From contig NZ_CAUI01000005.1 in assembly GCF_000350165.1 (NCBI RefSeq), positions 558,001 to 622,000 on the forward strand: DNA of 64,000 nucleotides, given 5' to 3'. Below the pieces are notes generated by a model that was not told the origin of the DNA, did no database searches, and saw only the letters and a list, made by a program, of their open reading frames with translations. This DNA comes from Halanaerobium saccharolyticum subsp. saccharolyticum DSM 6643 (GTDB lineage: Bacteria > Bacillota > Halanaerobiia > Halanaerobiales > Halanaerobiaceae). Below, piece after piece: positions 53,961 through 63,281 of the stretch (its first letter is position 1; every line of letters starts with the position of its first letter). A program made the translations under genes and the position numbers.

Positions 53961-53989
53961 TTTAGATTTTAATTTAATTTTTATATAAT
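53961..53989 (+). promoter_or_regulatory. Possible promoter of mreB
   Basis: TTTAGA (53961-53966), 17 bases, TATAAT (53984-53989) in the short gap before mreB. The -35 box is poor. Confidence 0.4.
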
Positions 53990-54008
53990 TTGAAAGGGGT
54001 TTAAGTAA

Positions 54009-55049
54009 ATGGTTTTTAAATTTTTAAGTGCACCATTCTCAAGGGACATGGGTGTTGATCTTGGGACGGCAAATACATTAGTTTATATCAAAGGTAAGGG
54101 GATCTTAATTAGAGAACCCTCAGTTGTTGCTTTGAAAAAAGATAAACAGGAAGTACTTGCTGTTGGTGATGAAGCAAAAAGAATGATTGGTAGAACACCT
54201 GGAAATATTGTTGCTGTAAGACCAATGAAGGATGGAGTTATTGCTGACTTTGATGTTACAGAATCAATGCTCCGTTATTTTATAACAAAGGCCCATAAAA
54301 GAAGCAGGATGGTTAGACCACGAATAATAATTTGCGTACCTTCTGGGGTAACAGAAGTTGAAAAAAGAGCTGTTATCGATGCAGCTGTTCACGCGGGAGC
54401 CAGGGAGGCATATCTGATAGAAGAGCCCATGGCCGCGGCCATTGGTGCTGGTTTACCTGTCCATGAGCCAACTGGTAATATGATTGTGGATATCGGTGGT
54501 GGTACTACAGAAGTTGCAGTTATCTCTTTAGGGGGAATTGTAACCAGCCGCTCAATTAGAATTGGTGGTGATGACATGGATGTTGCTATTGTGCAGTATG
54601 TAAAAAGAAAATATAATTTAATGATTGGTGAAAGAACAGCTGAAGAAATTAAAATAGATATTGGTGCTGCCTATACTGATAATCCTGAAGGCGTAAAAGA
54701 AATTAGAGGTCGTGATCTTGTGAGTGGCCTTCCAAAAACTATAGAAATTAATGGAGCAGAAATCCAAAAAGCTCTAGAAGAACCGGTTGTTAATATTATT
54801 GATGCCGTTAAAATGACTCTAGAAAAAACACCGCCTGAATTAGCATCTGATGTTATGGATAGAGGAATTATTTTAACCGGTGGTGGAGCATTACTGCAGG
54901 GCTTAGATAAATTATTAATAGACCAAACTCAAATGCCGGTGCATATTGCTGACGAACCTTTAGACTGTGTAGCTAAAGGAACTGGAATGGCTTTAGAAGA
55001 AATTGATTCTTTAAAAAAGATATTAATCACTCCTAAGAAACTTTCATAG
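54009..55049 (+). CDS. mreB: Rod-shape actin homologue MreB
   Basis: A 346-residue actin-like ATPase that organises lateral wall synthesis. The phosphate-1 loop [42 protein letters not shown], phosphate-2 [16 protein letters not shown] and [15 protein letters not shown] are all present. The N-terminal [17 protein letters not shown] has the membrane-near start usual in this family. It heads mreB-mreC-mreD-mrdA. The ribosome site is GAAAGGGG. Confidence 0.97.
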   Translation: MVFKFLSAPFSRDMGVDLGTANTLVYIKGKGILIREPSVVALKKDKQEVLAVGDEAKRMIGRTPGNIVAVRPMKDGVIADFDVTESMLRYFITKAHKRSRMVRPRIIICVPSGVTEVEKRAVIDAAVHAGAREAYLIEEPMAAAIGAGLPVHEPTGNMIVDIGGGTTEVAVISLGGIVTSRSIRIGGDDMDVAIVQYVKRKYNLMIGERTAEEIKIDIGAAYTDNPEGVKEIRGRDLVSGLPKTIEINGAEIQKALEEPVVNIIDAVKMTLEKTPPELASDVMDRGIILTGGGALLQGLDKLLIDQTQMPVHIADEPLDCVAKGTGMALEEIDSLKKILITPKKLS

Positions 55050-55061
55050 GGGGGATAACTG

Positions 55062-55997
55062 TTGTTTAATATTAACAGTGATACATTAATTGCAGCAGCC
55101 TTAATAGTTTTAATTATTTTATTTTTTGCTTTTCTCTATTTCACCGGAGTAGATCTACCGGTTTTTAATTGGTTGAGTGATCTTATTTATAATATTATTA
55201 CTCCTGTTTTAAATTTAGTTCATCAATTTGTTGAGAGTATACAGAATTTCTTTAACACCTTATTTTCTATTGATGAAGTTAACCAAGAAATTAAAGATTT
55301 AAGACAGAAAAATAGTATCTTAGAAAGGCAAATACTATTTTTAGAAAATATTAATAGAGAAAATGAAAGACTTAGAAAACTGCTTGATTTTAAAGAAAAA
55401 GTTGATTATCAAATGATTGGAGCTGAAGTAATAGCAAATTCTCCCTCTATCTGGGAAAAAACAATTACAATTAATCGAGGTAGTAAAGATGGTTTAGAAA
55501 AAAGGATGCCTGTTATTAGTTATCAGGGATATTTAGTTGGAAGAATAGAAAATACAGGTGTCAGCTCAGCTCAGGTCAGATTAATTACTGATCACGATTT
55601 TGTTGTGGGCGGGATTATTGCCAGAACTGATTCTAGAGAAATTGGATTAGTTAAAGGAAGTGGTAGAGCAGATCAGCCCAATATAATGGATAGTATAGCC
55701 TGGGATGCTGATATCGAATCAGGTGATATAATACTAACATCTGGTTTATCCAATAACTTCCCAGCAGGATTGAAAATTGGAGAGGTTGCAAAAGTTGAAA
55801 CAGATAATTATGGTCTTTCACAAAAAGCAGATATAAATCTATTGATACACCAGATAACTTTAGAAGAAGTAATGGTTATTAAAAACTTTAATCATAAAAA
55901 TAATATTAAAAATACTGAAGTAGAAAATGAAGCTGAAATTAATGATAATGAGGAAAGTGAAAATAATGATGGAAACGCAGAGAGTGAAAATATTTAG
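55062..55997 (+). CDS. mreC: Rod-shape protein MreC
   Basis: A 311-residue bitopic membrane protein linking MreB to the wall enzymes. One N-terminal helix, a coiled coil at about residues 70-110 (INEVNQEIKDLRQKNSILERQILFLENINRENERLR is its span), then beta-rich domains with NSPSIWEKTITINRGSKDGLEKRMPVIS and DIILTSGLSNNFPAGLKIGEV. The C-terminal 35 residues are very acidic and Asn-rich, an unusual tail. TTG start with GGGGGGAT upstream. Confidence 0.94.
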   Translation: MFNINSDTLIAAALIVLIILFFAFLYFTGVDLPVFNWLSDLIYNIITPVLNLVHQFVESIQNFFNTLFSIDEVNQEIKDLRQKNSILERQILFLENINRENERLRKLLDFKEKVDYQMIGAEVIANSPSIWEKTITINRGSKDGLEKRMPVISYQGYLVGRIENTGVSSAQVRLITDHDFVVGGIIARTDSREIGLVKGSGRADQPNIMDSIAWDADIESGDIILTSGLSNNFPAGLKIGEVAKVETDNYGLSQKADINLLIHQITLEEVMVIKNFNHKNNIKNTEVENEAEINDNEESENNDGNAESENI

Positions 55998-56027
55998 AGA
56001 AAAAATATTTATGATGGAGAGTTTAAA

Positions 56028-56525
56028 TTGAAAAAATATCTACTCAATATTTCAGTTTTAATTTTTCTGTTAATTTTTCAGCTGACAATAGCTATGTTTT
56101 TTCCAGCTTTAAATTTAATACCGGATTTTATATTAATTTATGTAGTTATTAGGGCAGTCATTTATGGAGCTAAAGATGCAATGATTTATGGAGCAGTCGG
56201 TGGTCTGCTTCAGGATGTTTTTATAACATCTTTTATAGGACTTTTTACTCCTGTAAAAACAGCTGTCGCCTTTTTAGCAGCTTTATTATCAGGGCGATTT
56301 TTTCCAGAAAACCTATTAATTCCGCCTCTTGCTGTATTTTTAGCAACAATAGTTCACGAACTTGTATATTTAATGCTCAAAGAAAATTATCTATTTGCAG
56401 CAAATTATTTAACTTTAATCAAAGAAATAATTTTGCCTATGGCAGCACTTAATGCCCTGATCACCTTCTTTGTTTATTTAATTTATTTTTTCTGGGGAAG
56501 GCGTGATCTAAGTGGACAGACATAA
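56028..56525 (+). CDS. mreD: Rod-shape protein MreD
   Basis: A 165-residue polytopic membrane protein with five to six helices. MFFPALNLIPDFILIYVVIRAVIYGAKDAMIYGAVGGLLQDVF matches MreD. It joins MreC and the elongation synthases in the elongasome. The TTG start follows GGAGAG. It overlaps the PBP2 gene by 14 bases. Confidence 0.92.
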   Translation: MKKYLLNISVLIFLLIFQLTIAMFFPALNLIPDFILIYVVIRAVIYGAKDAMIYGAVGGLLQDVFITSFIGLFTPVKTAVAFLAALLSGRFFPENLLIPPLAVFLATIVHELVYLMLKENYLFAANYLTLIKEIILPMAALNALITFFVYLIYFFWGRRDLSGQT

Positions 56526-58395
56526 AATTATAAAATTAGTGATAATTCTGATTTTTGTTATTTTACTTTCGAGAGCCGCTTATCTGCAGCTGGTACGTGG
56601 AGATTATTATTATGAATTATCAGAGGGTAATAGAATTTCAGTCAGGCCAATTAATGCACCTAGAGGCAGAATTTATGATCAACGTGGAGAAATTATTGTT
56701 TCAAATAGATTAAGCTATAATTTATATTTGATGCAAAATGAGATACCACCGGCTAGCTCTGTTAAAGAAATTTTAAATGAGCTTTCGAATATCAGCAGCT
56801 TAGCTGAATCACGTTTATTACTTAATTATAATAATTCAGAAGTTGATACAGCTGTTGAGCCTATTCTTTTAGCTCGACATTTAAATAAAGAAGATATGGT
56901 TATTATAGCAGAAAACAAAGATATTTTACCGGGCTTATTAGTTAAAGAATCTTCTATGAGAGATTATATTTATCCTAAAAAATTAGTTCACACTACCGGA
57001 TATATTGGTGAAATTAACAAAAAAGAATTAATTTCATTTAATGATAAAGGCTATAATTACCGTGGGGGCGATTTTGTTGGTAAGGGTGGACTTGAAAAAC
57101 AGTATGAATTTTATTTAAATGGAAAACGTGGGGCTGAGCAGATTGAGGTTAACAGCCGCGGTGAAAAAATTAAAACTATCGGAGTTAAAAATCCGGAACC
57201 TGGGAATGACTTAGTTTTAAATATTAATTTCACACTGCAGTCAGCTGTAGAAAAATTAGTTGAAGAAAACTATAATGAATTAAGAACATTATCATTAGAT
57301 GATGAAGATAGACCAACCCCCACAGGAATTTCTGCTGTGGTTATGGATATAGATACAGGTGGAATAATTTCCGCGATTAGTCTTCCAGATTACAATTTGA
57401 ATTTGTTTGCCAAAGGGATTAGTAATAGTGACTATCAAGAACTAATCAATGATCCCCTAAGACCAATGATTAACCGATATACAATGACAGCAGTTCCTCC
57501 CGGTTCTATTTTTAAATTAGTTACAGGTACTGCAGCTATGAAGGAATTAGGGGTTAGAGCAAATACAAGTTTTTATGATTCTGATGGTACCTTTTATATT
57601 CCTAACTGGTCTCGACCTTTTAGAAACTGGAATCCGGTTGGTGAGGGTAAATTAGATTTTGTTAAAGCTATAGCGCGTTCCAATAATGTTGTTTTTTACG
57701 AACTAGGTTATGAATTATATAAGGATTATAAAGGCGAAAAGCTGGCAGAATATGCCCATAAATATGGCTTAGGCAGCAAAACAAATATTGATTTACCATC
57801 AGAAAAAAGTGGTTTAGTACCTGATGATAGTTGGAAAAGAAGTGTTTTAAATCAAGGCTGGTATCCAGGTGATTCAGTAAATTTATCAATCGGTCAGGGA
57901 AGTCTTTTGACAACACCTGTTCAAATTGCATCTTTAATCTCTACAGTAGCTGCGGATGGAGTTTCTTATAAACCACAGCTTGTAAAAACGATTAGAGGAA
58001 CAGATGGAGAAATTATTAAAAAATTTGAGCCAGAGATTCGTATTGACCTCAGAGATGAAATTGATAACAGAGTTTTTTCAGCTTTAAAACAGGGGATGCA
58101 CGATGTTACAAATAAAAGTTATGGTACTGCATCCAGACATTTTAAAGGTTTTCCAATTACAACAGCTGGTAAAACAGGAACTGCCCAGACTGGAGGCGCC
58201 AATCACGGCTGGTTTGGAGGCTTTGCACCTTATGAAGACCCACAAATTGCTGTTGTTGTTTTTATAGAAAATGGAGGATCAAGTGCTTATTCAGTTCCTA
58301 TAGCTAGAGAAATAATGGAATATTATTTTGGATTTAAAAATTATCATAATAATAGAGATAAAATATATTATTACAGCAGCGAAAATTCGGAATAA
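56512..58395 (+). CDS. mrdA: Penicillin-binding protein 2 (elongation transpeptidase)
   Basis: A 627-residue class B PBP that crosslinks peptidoglycan during elongation. One N-terminal anchor, the pedestal domain (APRGRIYDQRGEIIVSNRLSYNLYL), then the transpeptidase with PPGSIFKLVTG (SxxK, Ser near 330), RSNNVVFYELGYE (SxN) and GKTGTAQTGG (KTG). The segment YRGGDFVGKGGLEKQYE is typical of MrdA. GTG start within the mreD end. Its partner rodA is not adjacent; minCDE lie between. Confidence 0.95.
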   Translation: MDRHKIIKLVIILIFVILLSRAAYLQLVRGDYYYELSEGNRISVRPINAPRGRIYDQRGEIIVSNRLSYNLYLMQNEIPPASSVKEILNELSNISSLAESRLLLNYNNSEVDTAVEPILLARHLNKEDMVIIAENKDILPGLLVKESSMRDYIYPKKLVHTTGYIGEINKKELISFNDKGYNYRGGDFVGKGGLEKQYEFYLNGKRGAEQIEVNSRGEKIKTIGVKNPEPGNDLVLNINFTLQSAVEKLVEENYNELRTLSLDDEDRPTPTGISAVVMDIDTGGIISAISLPDYNLNLFAKGISNSDYQELINDPLRPMINRYTMTAVPPGSIFKLVTGTAAMKELGVRANTSFYDSDGTFYIPNWSRPFRNWNPVGEGKLDFVKAIARSNNVVFYELGYELYKDYKGEKLAEYAHKYGLGSKTNIDLPSEKSGLVPDDSWKRSVLNQGWYPGDSVNLSIGQGSLLTTPVQIASLISTVAADGVSYKPQLVKTIRGTDGEIIKKFEPEIRIDLRDEIDNRVFSALKQGMHDVTNKSYGTASRHFKGFPITTAGKTGTAQTGGANHGWFGGFAPYEDPQIAVVVFIENGGSSAYSVPIAREIMEYYFGFKNYHNNRDKIYYYSSENSE

Positions 58396-58527
58396 TACGA
58401 TAATCTACTTAAATTAATAATTTAAAATAATCTTAAGTAAATTAATAAAGTATTTTGATCACTAAAGGCAGGAATTTTAAATTTATTAAAGAATATATTA
58501 AAAAGTGTTTAAATGAGGAGAGATTTT

Positions 58528-59133
58528 ATGGCTTCTGTGTTTTCTTTTCAGGCAGTTTCAGATGGTATAGTTATGAATTTTCGTGATGGCAGTACTTTTG
58601 GGAGCATAAAAAAAGCTGTCAACCTTCATGCTGCTGAAGCTTCTGATTTTTTTACAGGTGTTAATTTATATTTAAATTTAAGCGGACTTGAATTGACGTA
58701 TGAACAGCTAGAAGAACTGATGCAAATAGTAAAAAAATATAATAGAGTCAACAAGATCTATTTTACAGCCAGAAAAATCGAAAAAGAAGAAAAAAGTTCT
58801 GAAAATAGTTCGGAAGCAGTAATCATTAATCGGACTTTAAGATCTGGTCAAAGAGTAAAGCATCAGGCAAATGTTGTAATAGTTGGTGATGTAAATCCAG
58901 GTGCAGAAGTAATTGCTGGAGGAGATATAATAGTTTTTGGAAGGCTGAGAGGTGTTGTTCATGCAGGTGCCGGTGGTAGTAAAGAGGCTCAGGTTGCTGC
59001 TTTAAAGCTTAATCCAACTCAATTAAGGATTGCATCCTTAATTGCCAGATCACCTGATGATAGTGATAGTTCAAAGCTGCAGGCTGAAAGAGCATTTATC
59101 GAGAATGATCAAATTATTGTAGAGAAAATTTAG
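58528..59133 (+). CDS. minC: Septum site-determining protein MinC
   Basis: A 201-residue inhibitor of FtsZ rings. The short N-terminal domain (FSFQAVSDGIVMNFRDGSTFGSIKKAV) inhibits FtsZ; the C-terminal beta-helix (NRTLRSGQRVKHQANVVIVGDVNPGAEVIAGGDIIVFGRLRGVVHAG) binds MinD and dimerises. GAGGAG lies 7 nt before the ATG at 58528; an ATG 15 bases upstream is within that site. It is the first of minC-minD-minE-rodA. Confidence 0.96.
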   Translation: MASVFSFQAVSDGIVMNFRDGSTFGSIKKAVNLHAAEASDFFTGVNLYLNLSGLELTYEQLEELMQIVKKYNRVNKIYFTARKIEKEEKSSENSSEAVIINRTLRSGQRVKHQANVVIVGDVNPGAEVIAGGDIIVFGRLRGVVHAGAGGSKEAQVAALKLNPTQLRIASLIARSPDDSDSSKLQAERAFIENDQIIVEKI

Positions 59134-59157
59134 TTATAAATTCAGGGGGGATGAAAT

Positions 59158-59952
59158 TTGGCAGGCAAGACAATTGTTATTACTTCAGGTAAAGGTGGCG
59201 TAGGTAAAACTACTTCCTCAGCTAATATTGGAACTGCCCTGGCAATGCAGGGTAATAAAGTGTGCTTAATTGATGCTGATATTGGGCTCAGAAATTTGGA
59301 TGTAGTGATGGGTTTAGAAAATAGAATAGTTTATGACATAGTTGATGTAGTTGAAAATAACTGCAGACTTGAGCAGGCGATGATTAGAGATAAGCGTTAT
59401 GATGGCTTATATCTTTTGCCAGCAGCTCAAACAAGGGACAAAACTTCTGTAACACCTTTTCAGATGAAAGAACTAATTGATCAACTAAAAGAAGATATGG
59501 ATTTTGTGGTTGTTGATTCACCAGCTGGAATTGAGCAGGGATTTAAAAATGCAATTGCCGGAGCTGATCAGGCAATTATTGTTACTACACCAGAAATTTC
59601 TGCTGTTCGTGATGCTGACAGAATCATTGGTTTATTAGAAGCTGAAGGTTTAAGAGATCCAGAAGTTATTATCAATAGAATAAGAGCAGATATGGTTGAC
59701 CGTGGAGATATGATGGGTATTGATGATATGATAGAAATACTTGCTATTGATCTAATAGGTATAGTACCTGAAGATGAGGGTATTGTAGTTTCTACAAATA
59801 AAGGTGAACCTATTGCTTTAAACGATAAGGCTAAAGCAGGTCAGGCATATAGAAATATCGCTCGTAGAATTATGGGTGAAGATCTGCCGATGATGAAATT
59901 AGAAAAAGATGGTTTTATAACTAGATTTAAAAAATTAGTTGGTTTATCTTAA
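59158..59952 (+). CDS. minD: Septum site-determining ATPase MinD
   Basis: A 264-residue deviant-Walker ATPase. SGKGGVGKTTSSANIGTALA is the Walker A, DADIGLRNLDVVMGLENRIVYDIVDVVE and FVVVDSPAGIEQGFKNAIAGADQAIIVTTPEISAVRDADRIIGLLE are MinD hallmarks. The C-terminal ITRFKKLVGLS is the amphipathic membrane-targeting helix. TTG start with GGGGGG 7 nt upstream. minE follows 18 bases after the stop. Confidence 0.97.
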   Translation: MAGKTIVITSGKGGVGKTTSSANIGTALAMQGNKVCLIDADIGLRNLDVVMGLENRIVYDIVDVVENNCRLEQAMIRDKRYDGLYLLPAAQTRDKTSVTPFQMKELIDQLKEDMDFVVVDSPAGIEQGFKNAIAGADQAIIVTTPEISAVRDADRIIGLLEAEGLRDPEVIINRIRADMVDRGDMMGIDDMIEILAIDLIGIVPEDEGIVVSTNKGEPIALNDKAKAGQAYRNIARRIMGEDLPMMKLEKDGFITRFKKLVGLS

Positions 59953-59970
59953 TACAAGGGGGGGAGTAAA

Positions 59971-60234
59971 ATCGATATATTAAAGTGGCTCGGTTTAAAA
60001 AGTGATGATAAAGATAAGAAGAGTAAAAGTGTTGCAAAAGAAAGATTACAATTTGTACTTGTTCAGGACAGAGTAAAATTAACTCCAGATGAAATGGATG
60101 CAATGCGTGACGAATTAATAGGTGTTTTAAGTAAATATATAGATGTAGATTCTCAGAATATTGAAATGGATGTTAAACGTGAAGATGATATGACAGCCTT
60201 AGTTGCGAATTTCCCCCTTAAAGGTTCAAAATAG
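59971..60234 (+). CDS. minE: MinE, topological specificity factor, apparent AUC start
   Basis: An 87-residue MinE, which stimulates MinD ATPase and drives pole-to-pole oscillation. The start has no ATG, GTG, TTG or CTG: the stop TAA of MinD is in the same frame upstream at 59950, and the next in-frame ATG is codon 42. AUC at 59971 is preceded by a GGGGGGGAG ribosome site ending 4 bases earlier, and homology begins there: (M)DILKWLGL is the membrane-binding N-terminal helix, SKSVAKERLQFVLVQDRVKLTPDEMDAMRDELIGVLSKYIDV the MinD-contact and dimer part. An AUC start is known to be poor and IF3-sensitive. A sequencing error (ATG read as ATC) is the alternative. Confidence 0.88.
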   Translation: MDILKWLGLKSDDKDKKSKSVAKERLQFVLVQDRVKLTPDEMDAMRDELIGVLSKYIDVDSQNIEMDVKREDDMTALVANFPLKGSK

Positions 60235-60249
60235 AGGGGTTGCGCCATT

Positions 60250-61389
60250 ATGAACTGGAATAAGAAATTCCTGCATTATTTAAATTTTAATGTGCCCTTT
60301 GCTGTAATACTATTAATTATTATTGGTTTTATTAGTATTAGTTCTGCTGTAGAAATTAATCAGGTAGATAGCGGCGCATTAAGATTTTTACAAAAACAGG
60401 CAGTCTCAGTTGGGCTGGGGCTGCTAATAATATTTATTTTGCAGGCCTTTGATTATAAAATTTTTAAAGAATATGCGGTCTTGATTTATATCACAATGTT
60501 GTTGATTTTAACTGCTACCCTATTTTTAGGTAGCGGCGTTTCTGGGGGAGCACACTGGATTAGTATCGGGCGATTTAATCTGCAGACTTCAGAATTATCA
60601 AAAATAATGCTGATTTTAGTTTTAGCGGCAGTGATTGATAATAATTCTGATGATATGGGCTATTTAAAAGGGATGTTTTTACCTTCTCTGGTAGCTTTTA
60701 TACCATTTACTCTAGTAATACTGCAAAATGACTTAGGTACAGCCTTAGTCCTGTTTTTTATATATTTAATGATGCTTTTTGCAGGCGGAGGTAATTTCAA
60801 ATATATGGCTTCAGTCTTTGGAGGTGGGTTTTTATTTGTTGTGTCATTAATTACAGCCCATGTATTTTTTAATACACCACTTCCTTTTTTAAAAGAATAT
60901 CAGCTTAATCGATTAATAGTTTTTATTAATCCTAATATTGATCCCCACGGCAGCGGCTACAATATTATCCAATCTATTATTGCCCTTGGTTCGGGTAAAA
61001 CCTTTGGGAAGGGCCTTTTTGCTGGGACACAAAATCAGCTTAATTTTTTACCTGAAAAACATACAGATTTTATTTTTTCAGTAATTGGCGAAGAATTTGG
61101 ATTTATTGGAGCAGCAGTTGTAATTTTATTATTTTTATTTTTACTCTGGCAGTTTTTAAGCATTGCCGAAAATGCAAGGGATAGATATGGTTATTTAGTT
61201 ATGATAGGAATCATAGCAATGTTTCTATTTCATGTGCTGGAGAATATCGGAATGACAATGGGAATTATGCCAATAACAGGTATTCCACTTCCCTTTATTA
61301 GTTATGGAGGAACTTTTATGTTAACCTCTTTAACTGCAGTGGCAATAGCAATTAATATAAATTTAAGGAAAAACAAATTGATGTTTTAA
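60250..61389 (+). CDS. rodA: Rod-shape glycosyltransferase RodA
   Basis: A 379-residue SEDS-family membrane glycosyltransferase with about ten helices, polymerising peptidoglycan for elongation with PBP2. GGAHWISIGRFNLQTSELSKIMLIL, QNDLGTALVLFFIYLMMLFAGG, GLFAGTQNQLNFLPEKHTDFIFSVIGEEFGFIG and GIPLPFISYGGTFMLTSL are the family hallmarks. RodA is preferred to FtsW because of the mre/PBP2 neighbours. It starts 16 bases after minE and is likely in its transcript. Confidence 0.93.
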   Translation: MNWNKKFLHYLNFNVPFAVILLIIIGFISISSAVEINQVDSGALRFLQKQAVSVGLGLLIIFILQAFDYKIFKEYAVLIYITMLLILTATLFLGSGVSGGAHWISIGRFNLQTSELSKIMLILVLAAVIDNNSDDMGYLKGMFLPSLVAFIPFTLVILQNDLGTALVLFFIYLMMLFAGGGNFKYMASVFGGGFLFVVSLITAHVFFNTPLPFLKEYQLNRLIVFINPNIDPHGSGYNIIQSIIALGSGKTFGKGLFAGTQNQLNFLPEKHTDFIFSVIGEEFGFIGAAVVILLFLFLLWQFLSIAENARDRYGYLVMIGIIAMFLFHVLENIGMTMGIMPITGIPLPFISYGGTFMLTSLTAVAIAININLRKNKLMF

Positions 61390-61403
61390 CATGAGGTGAT
61401 TTT

Positions 61404-63281
61404 TTGCAATTTAAGAATAAAATTATAGAAAATTTATATAAAATATCCAGTCCGGAAAGATATACTGGTAATGAATGGAATACAATAAATAAGGACTGGA
61501 ATCAGGATAGATTAAAAGTGGCCCTGGCCTTTCCTGATGTTTATGAGATTGGGATGTCTCATTTAGGGCTTAAAATTTTATATCATTTAATTAACCGAGA
61601 AGATAATATGCTGGCAGAAAGAGTTTATGCTCCCTGGCAGGATATGGAAAATTTAATGAAAGAGGAGCAGATACCGCTTTATACTTTAGAATCTTACCAT
61701 GAAATTAAAGATTTTGATATCTTAGGTTTTACTCTGCAATATGAGATGAGTTACACTAATATTTTAAATATGCTTGATTTGAGTGGGCTTTCTATTTATG
61801 CTTCTGAAAGAGAAGAGGATGATCCGCTAATTATTGCTGGGGGTTCAACAGTTTTTAATTCTGAACCAATAGCAGACTTTATAGATTTATTTTTTATTGG
61901 GGAAGCAGAATCTTTTATTATTGAACTTTTGAATGAATATAAGAGCTTGAAGGCTGAAGGTTTAGCTAAGACTGAAATTTTAAGTAAGTTAAACAAAATG
62001 GATGGTGTTTATGTTCCTTCTTTATTTAGTGAAGAATATGGAGACAGTGGAGAAATTTTAGCCTTAAATTCTGCTGAAGGCGAAAAAGAAAGAGTGAAAA
62101 AGCAGGTGGTTCAAAATTTAGATCAGGCTTTTTATCCAACTGATTTTATTGTTCCTTATCGAGATACAGTTCATGAGCGAGTAGTATTAGAGATTTCTCG
62201 AGGTTGTACCAGAAGCTGTAGATTTTGTGCAGCTGGAATGGCCTACAGACCGGTTAGAGAACGCAGTGTTGAGCGTTTGATGGATCTGGCTGAAAAAGCT
62301 TTAAAATCAACTGGCTATGATGAAATTTCTTTAACTTCTTTAAGTACAGTAGATTATACCGAGGCCAAAAAATTGGTACAGGCAATGACTGAGAGATTTA
62401 GCGATCAGATGATAAGTGTATCTTTATCTTCACTTCGAGTCGATAAGTTTTCTGTGGAGCTGGCAGAAGAAGTTAATAAAGTTAGAAAAACTGGATTGAC
62501 TTTTGCTCCAGAAGCAGGAACTCAGCGCTTAAGAGATGTGATCAATAAAAACATTAGTGAAGATGATATTTACAGTGCAGCACGCTCCGCTTTTGAAAAT
62601 GGTTGGTCCAAGATAAAACTATATTTCATGATTGGTCTACCAACTGAAACTATGGAGGATGTAAAGGGAATTGCAGAAATGGCTCAAAAGATAAAAGACA
62701 TTGGTCAGGAAGTTCGCCGTAACACAAAGGAAAGAATGCGTAGGATTGAAGTTTCAGTCAGCGCCTCCACCTTTGTTCCCAAAGTTTTTACACCTTTTCA
62801 GTGGCATAAAATGGATGATATTGAAACAATCATCAAAAAACATGACTATTTAAGAGCTAACATTAAGGGCCGCAGTTTTTCTTTTAGCTGGAATGATCCA
62901 GAACTTTCGCGTTTGGAAGGGGTACTTGCCAGAGGCGATAGAAGATTATCAAAGGTTATTGCTTCAGCTTGGGAAAAGGGAAGTCGTTTTGAAGGCTGGC
63001 ATGAGTGTTTTGAACCAAGAATTTGGGGAGAGGCTTTTAGAGAAAATAATATTCAACCTGAAGATTATTTAAGAGAAAGAGGAGAAGCAGAAATTTTCTC
63101 CTGGGAAAAATTAGATATTGGTATTTCTAAATCTTTTTTAATCAATGAATATAAAAATGCACATAATGAAGTATTGATTGATGACTGCAGATTTGCTGAC
63201 TGTCATGGTTGCGGAGTTTGTGGAAATTTTGAAGTTGATTTAGAGTTAGTAGGTGGTAGAAGCAATGAATTACAGAATTAA
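61404..63281 (+). CDS. TIGR03960-type B12-binding radical SAM protein
   Basis: A 625-residue protein. The N-terminal part is B12-binding-like (KVALAFPDVYEIGMSHLGLKILYHLIN), followed by a radical-SAM core with CTRSCRFCAAG (Cys near 267, 271 and 274) and SGLTFAPEAGTQRLRDVINK. The C terminus has CRFADCHGCGVC, an extra Cys group. This family is regularly followed by the TIGR03936 gene, as here, and by rng. Its reaction is not established; RNA or tRNA-related modification is a guess from the context. TTG start after GAGGTGATT. Confidence 0.9.
   Translation: MQFKNKIIENLYKISSPERYTGNEWNTINKDWNQDRLKVALAFPDVYEIGMSHLGLKILYHLINREDNMLAERVYAPWQDMENLMKEEQIPLYTLESYHEIKDFDILGFTLQYEMSYTNILNMLDLSGLSIYASEREEDDPLIIAGGSTVFNSEPIADFIDLFFIGEAESFIIELLNEYKSLKAEGLAKTEILSKLNKMDGVYVPSLFSEEYGDSGEILALNSAEGEKERVKKQVVQNLDQAFYPTDFIVPYRDTVHERVVLEISRGCTRSCRFCAAGMAYRPVRERSVERLMDLAEKALKSTGYDEISLTSLSTVDYTEAKKLVQAMTERFSDQMISVSLSSLRVDKFSVELAEEVNKVRKTGLTFAPEAGTQRLRDVINKNISEDDIYSAARSAFENGWSKIKLYFMIGLPTETMEDVKGIAEMAQKIKDIGQEVRRNTKERMRRIEVSVSASTFVPKVFTPFQWHKMDDIETIIKKHDYLRANIKGRSFSFSWNDPELSRLEGVLARGDRRLSKVIASAWEKGSRFEGWHECFEPRIWGEAFRENNIQPEDYLRERGEAEIFSWEKLDIGISKSFLINEYKNAHNEVLIDDCRFADCHGCGVCGNFEVDLELVGGRSNELQN

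Noticed and set aside
59151-59160. An ATG start for MinD at 59151
   Set aside because: It is in another frame (ATGAAATTTGG); the family start matches the TTG at 59158.
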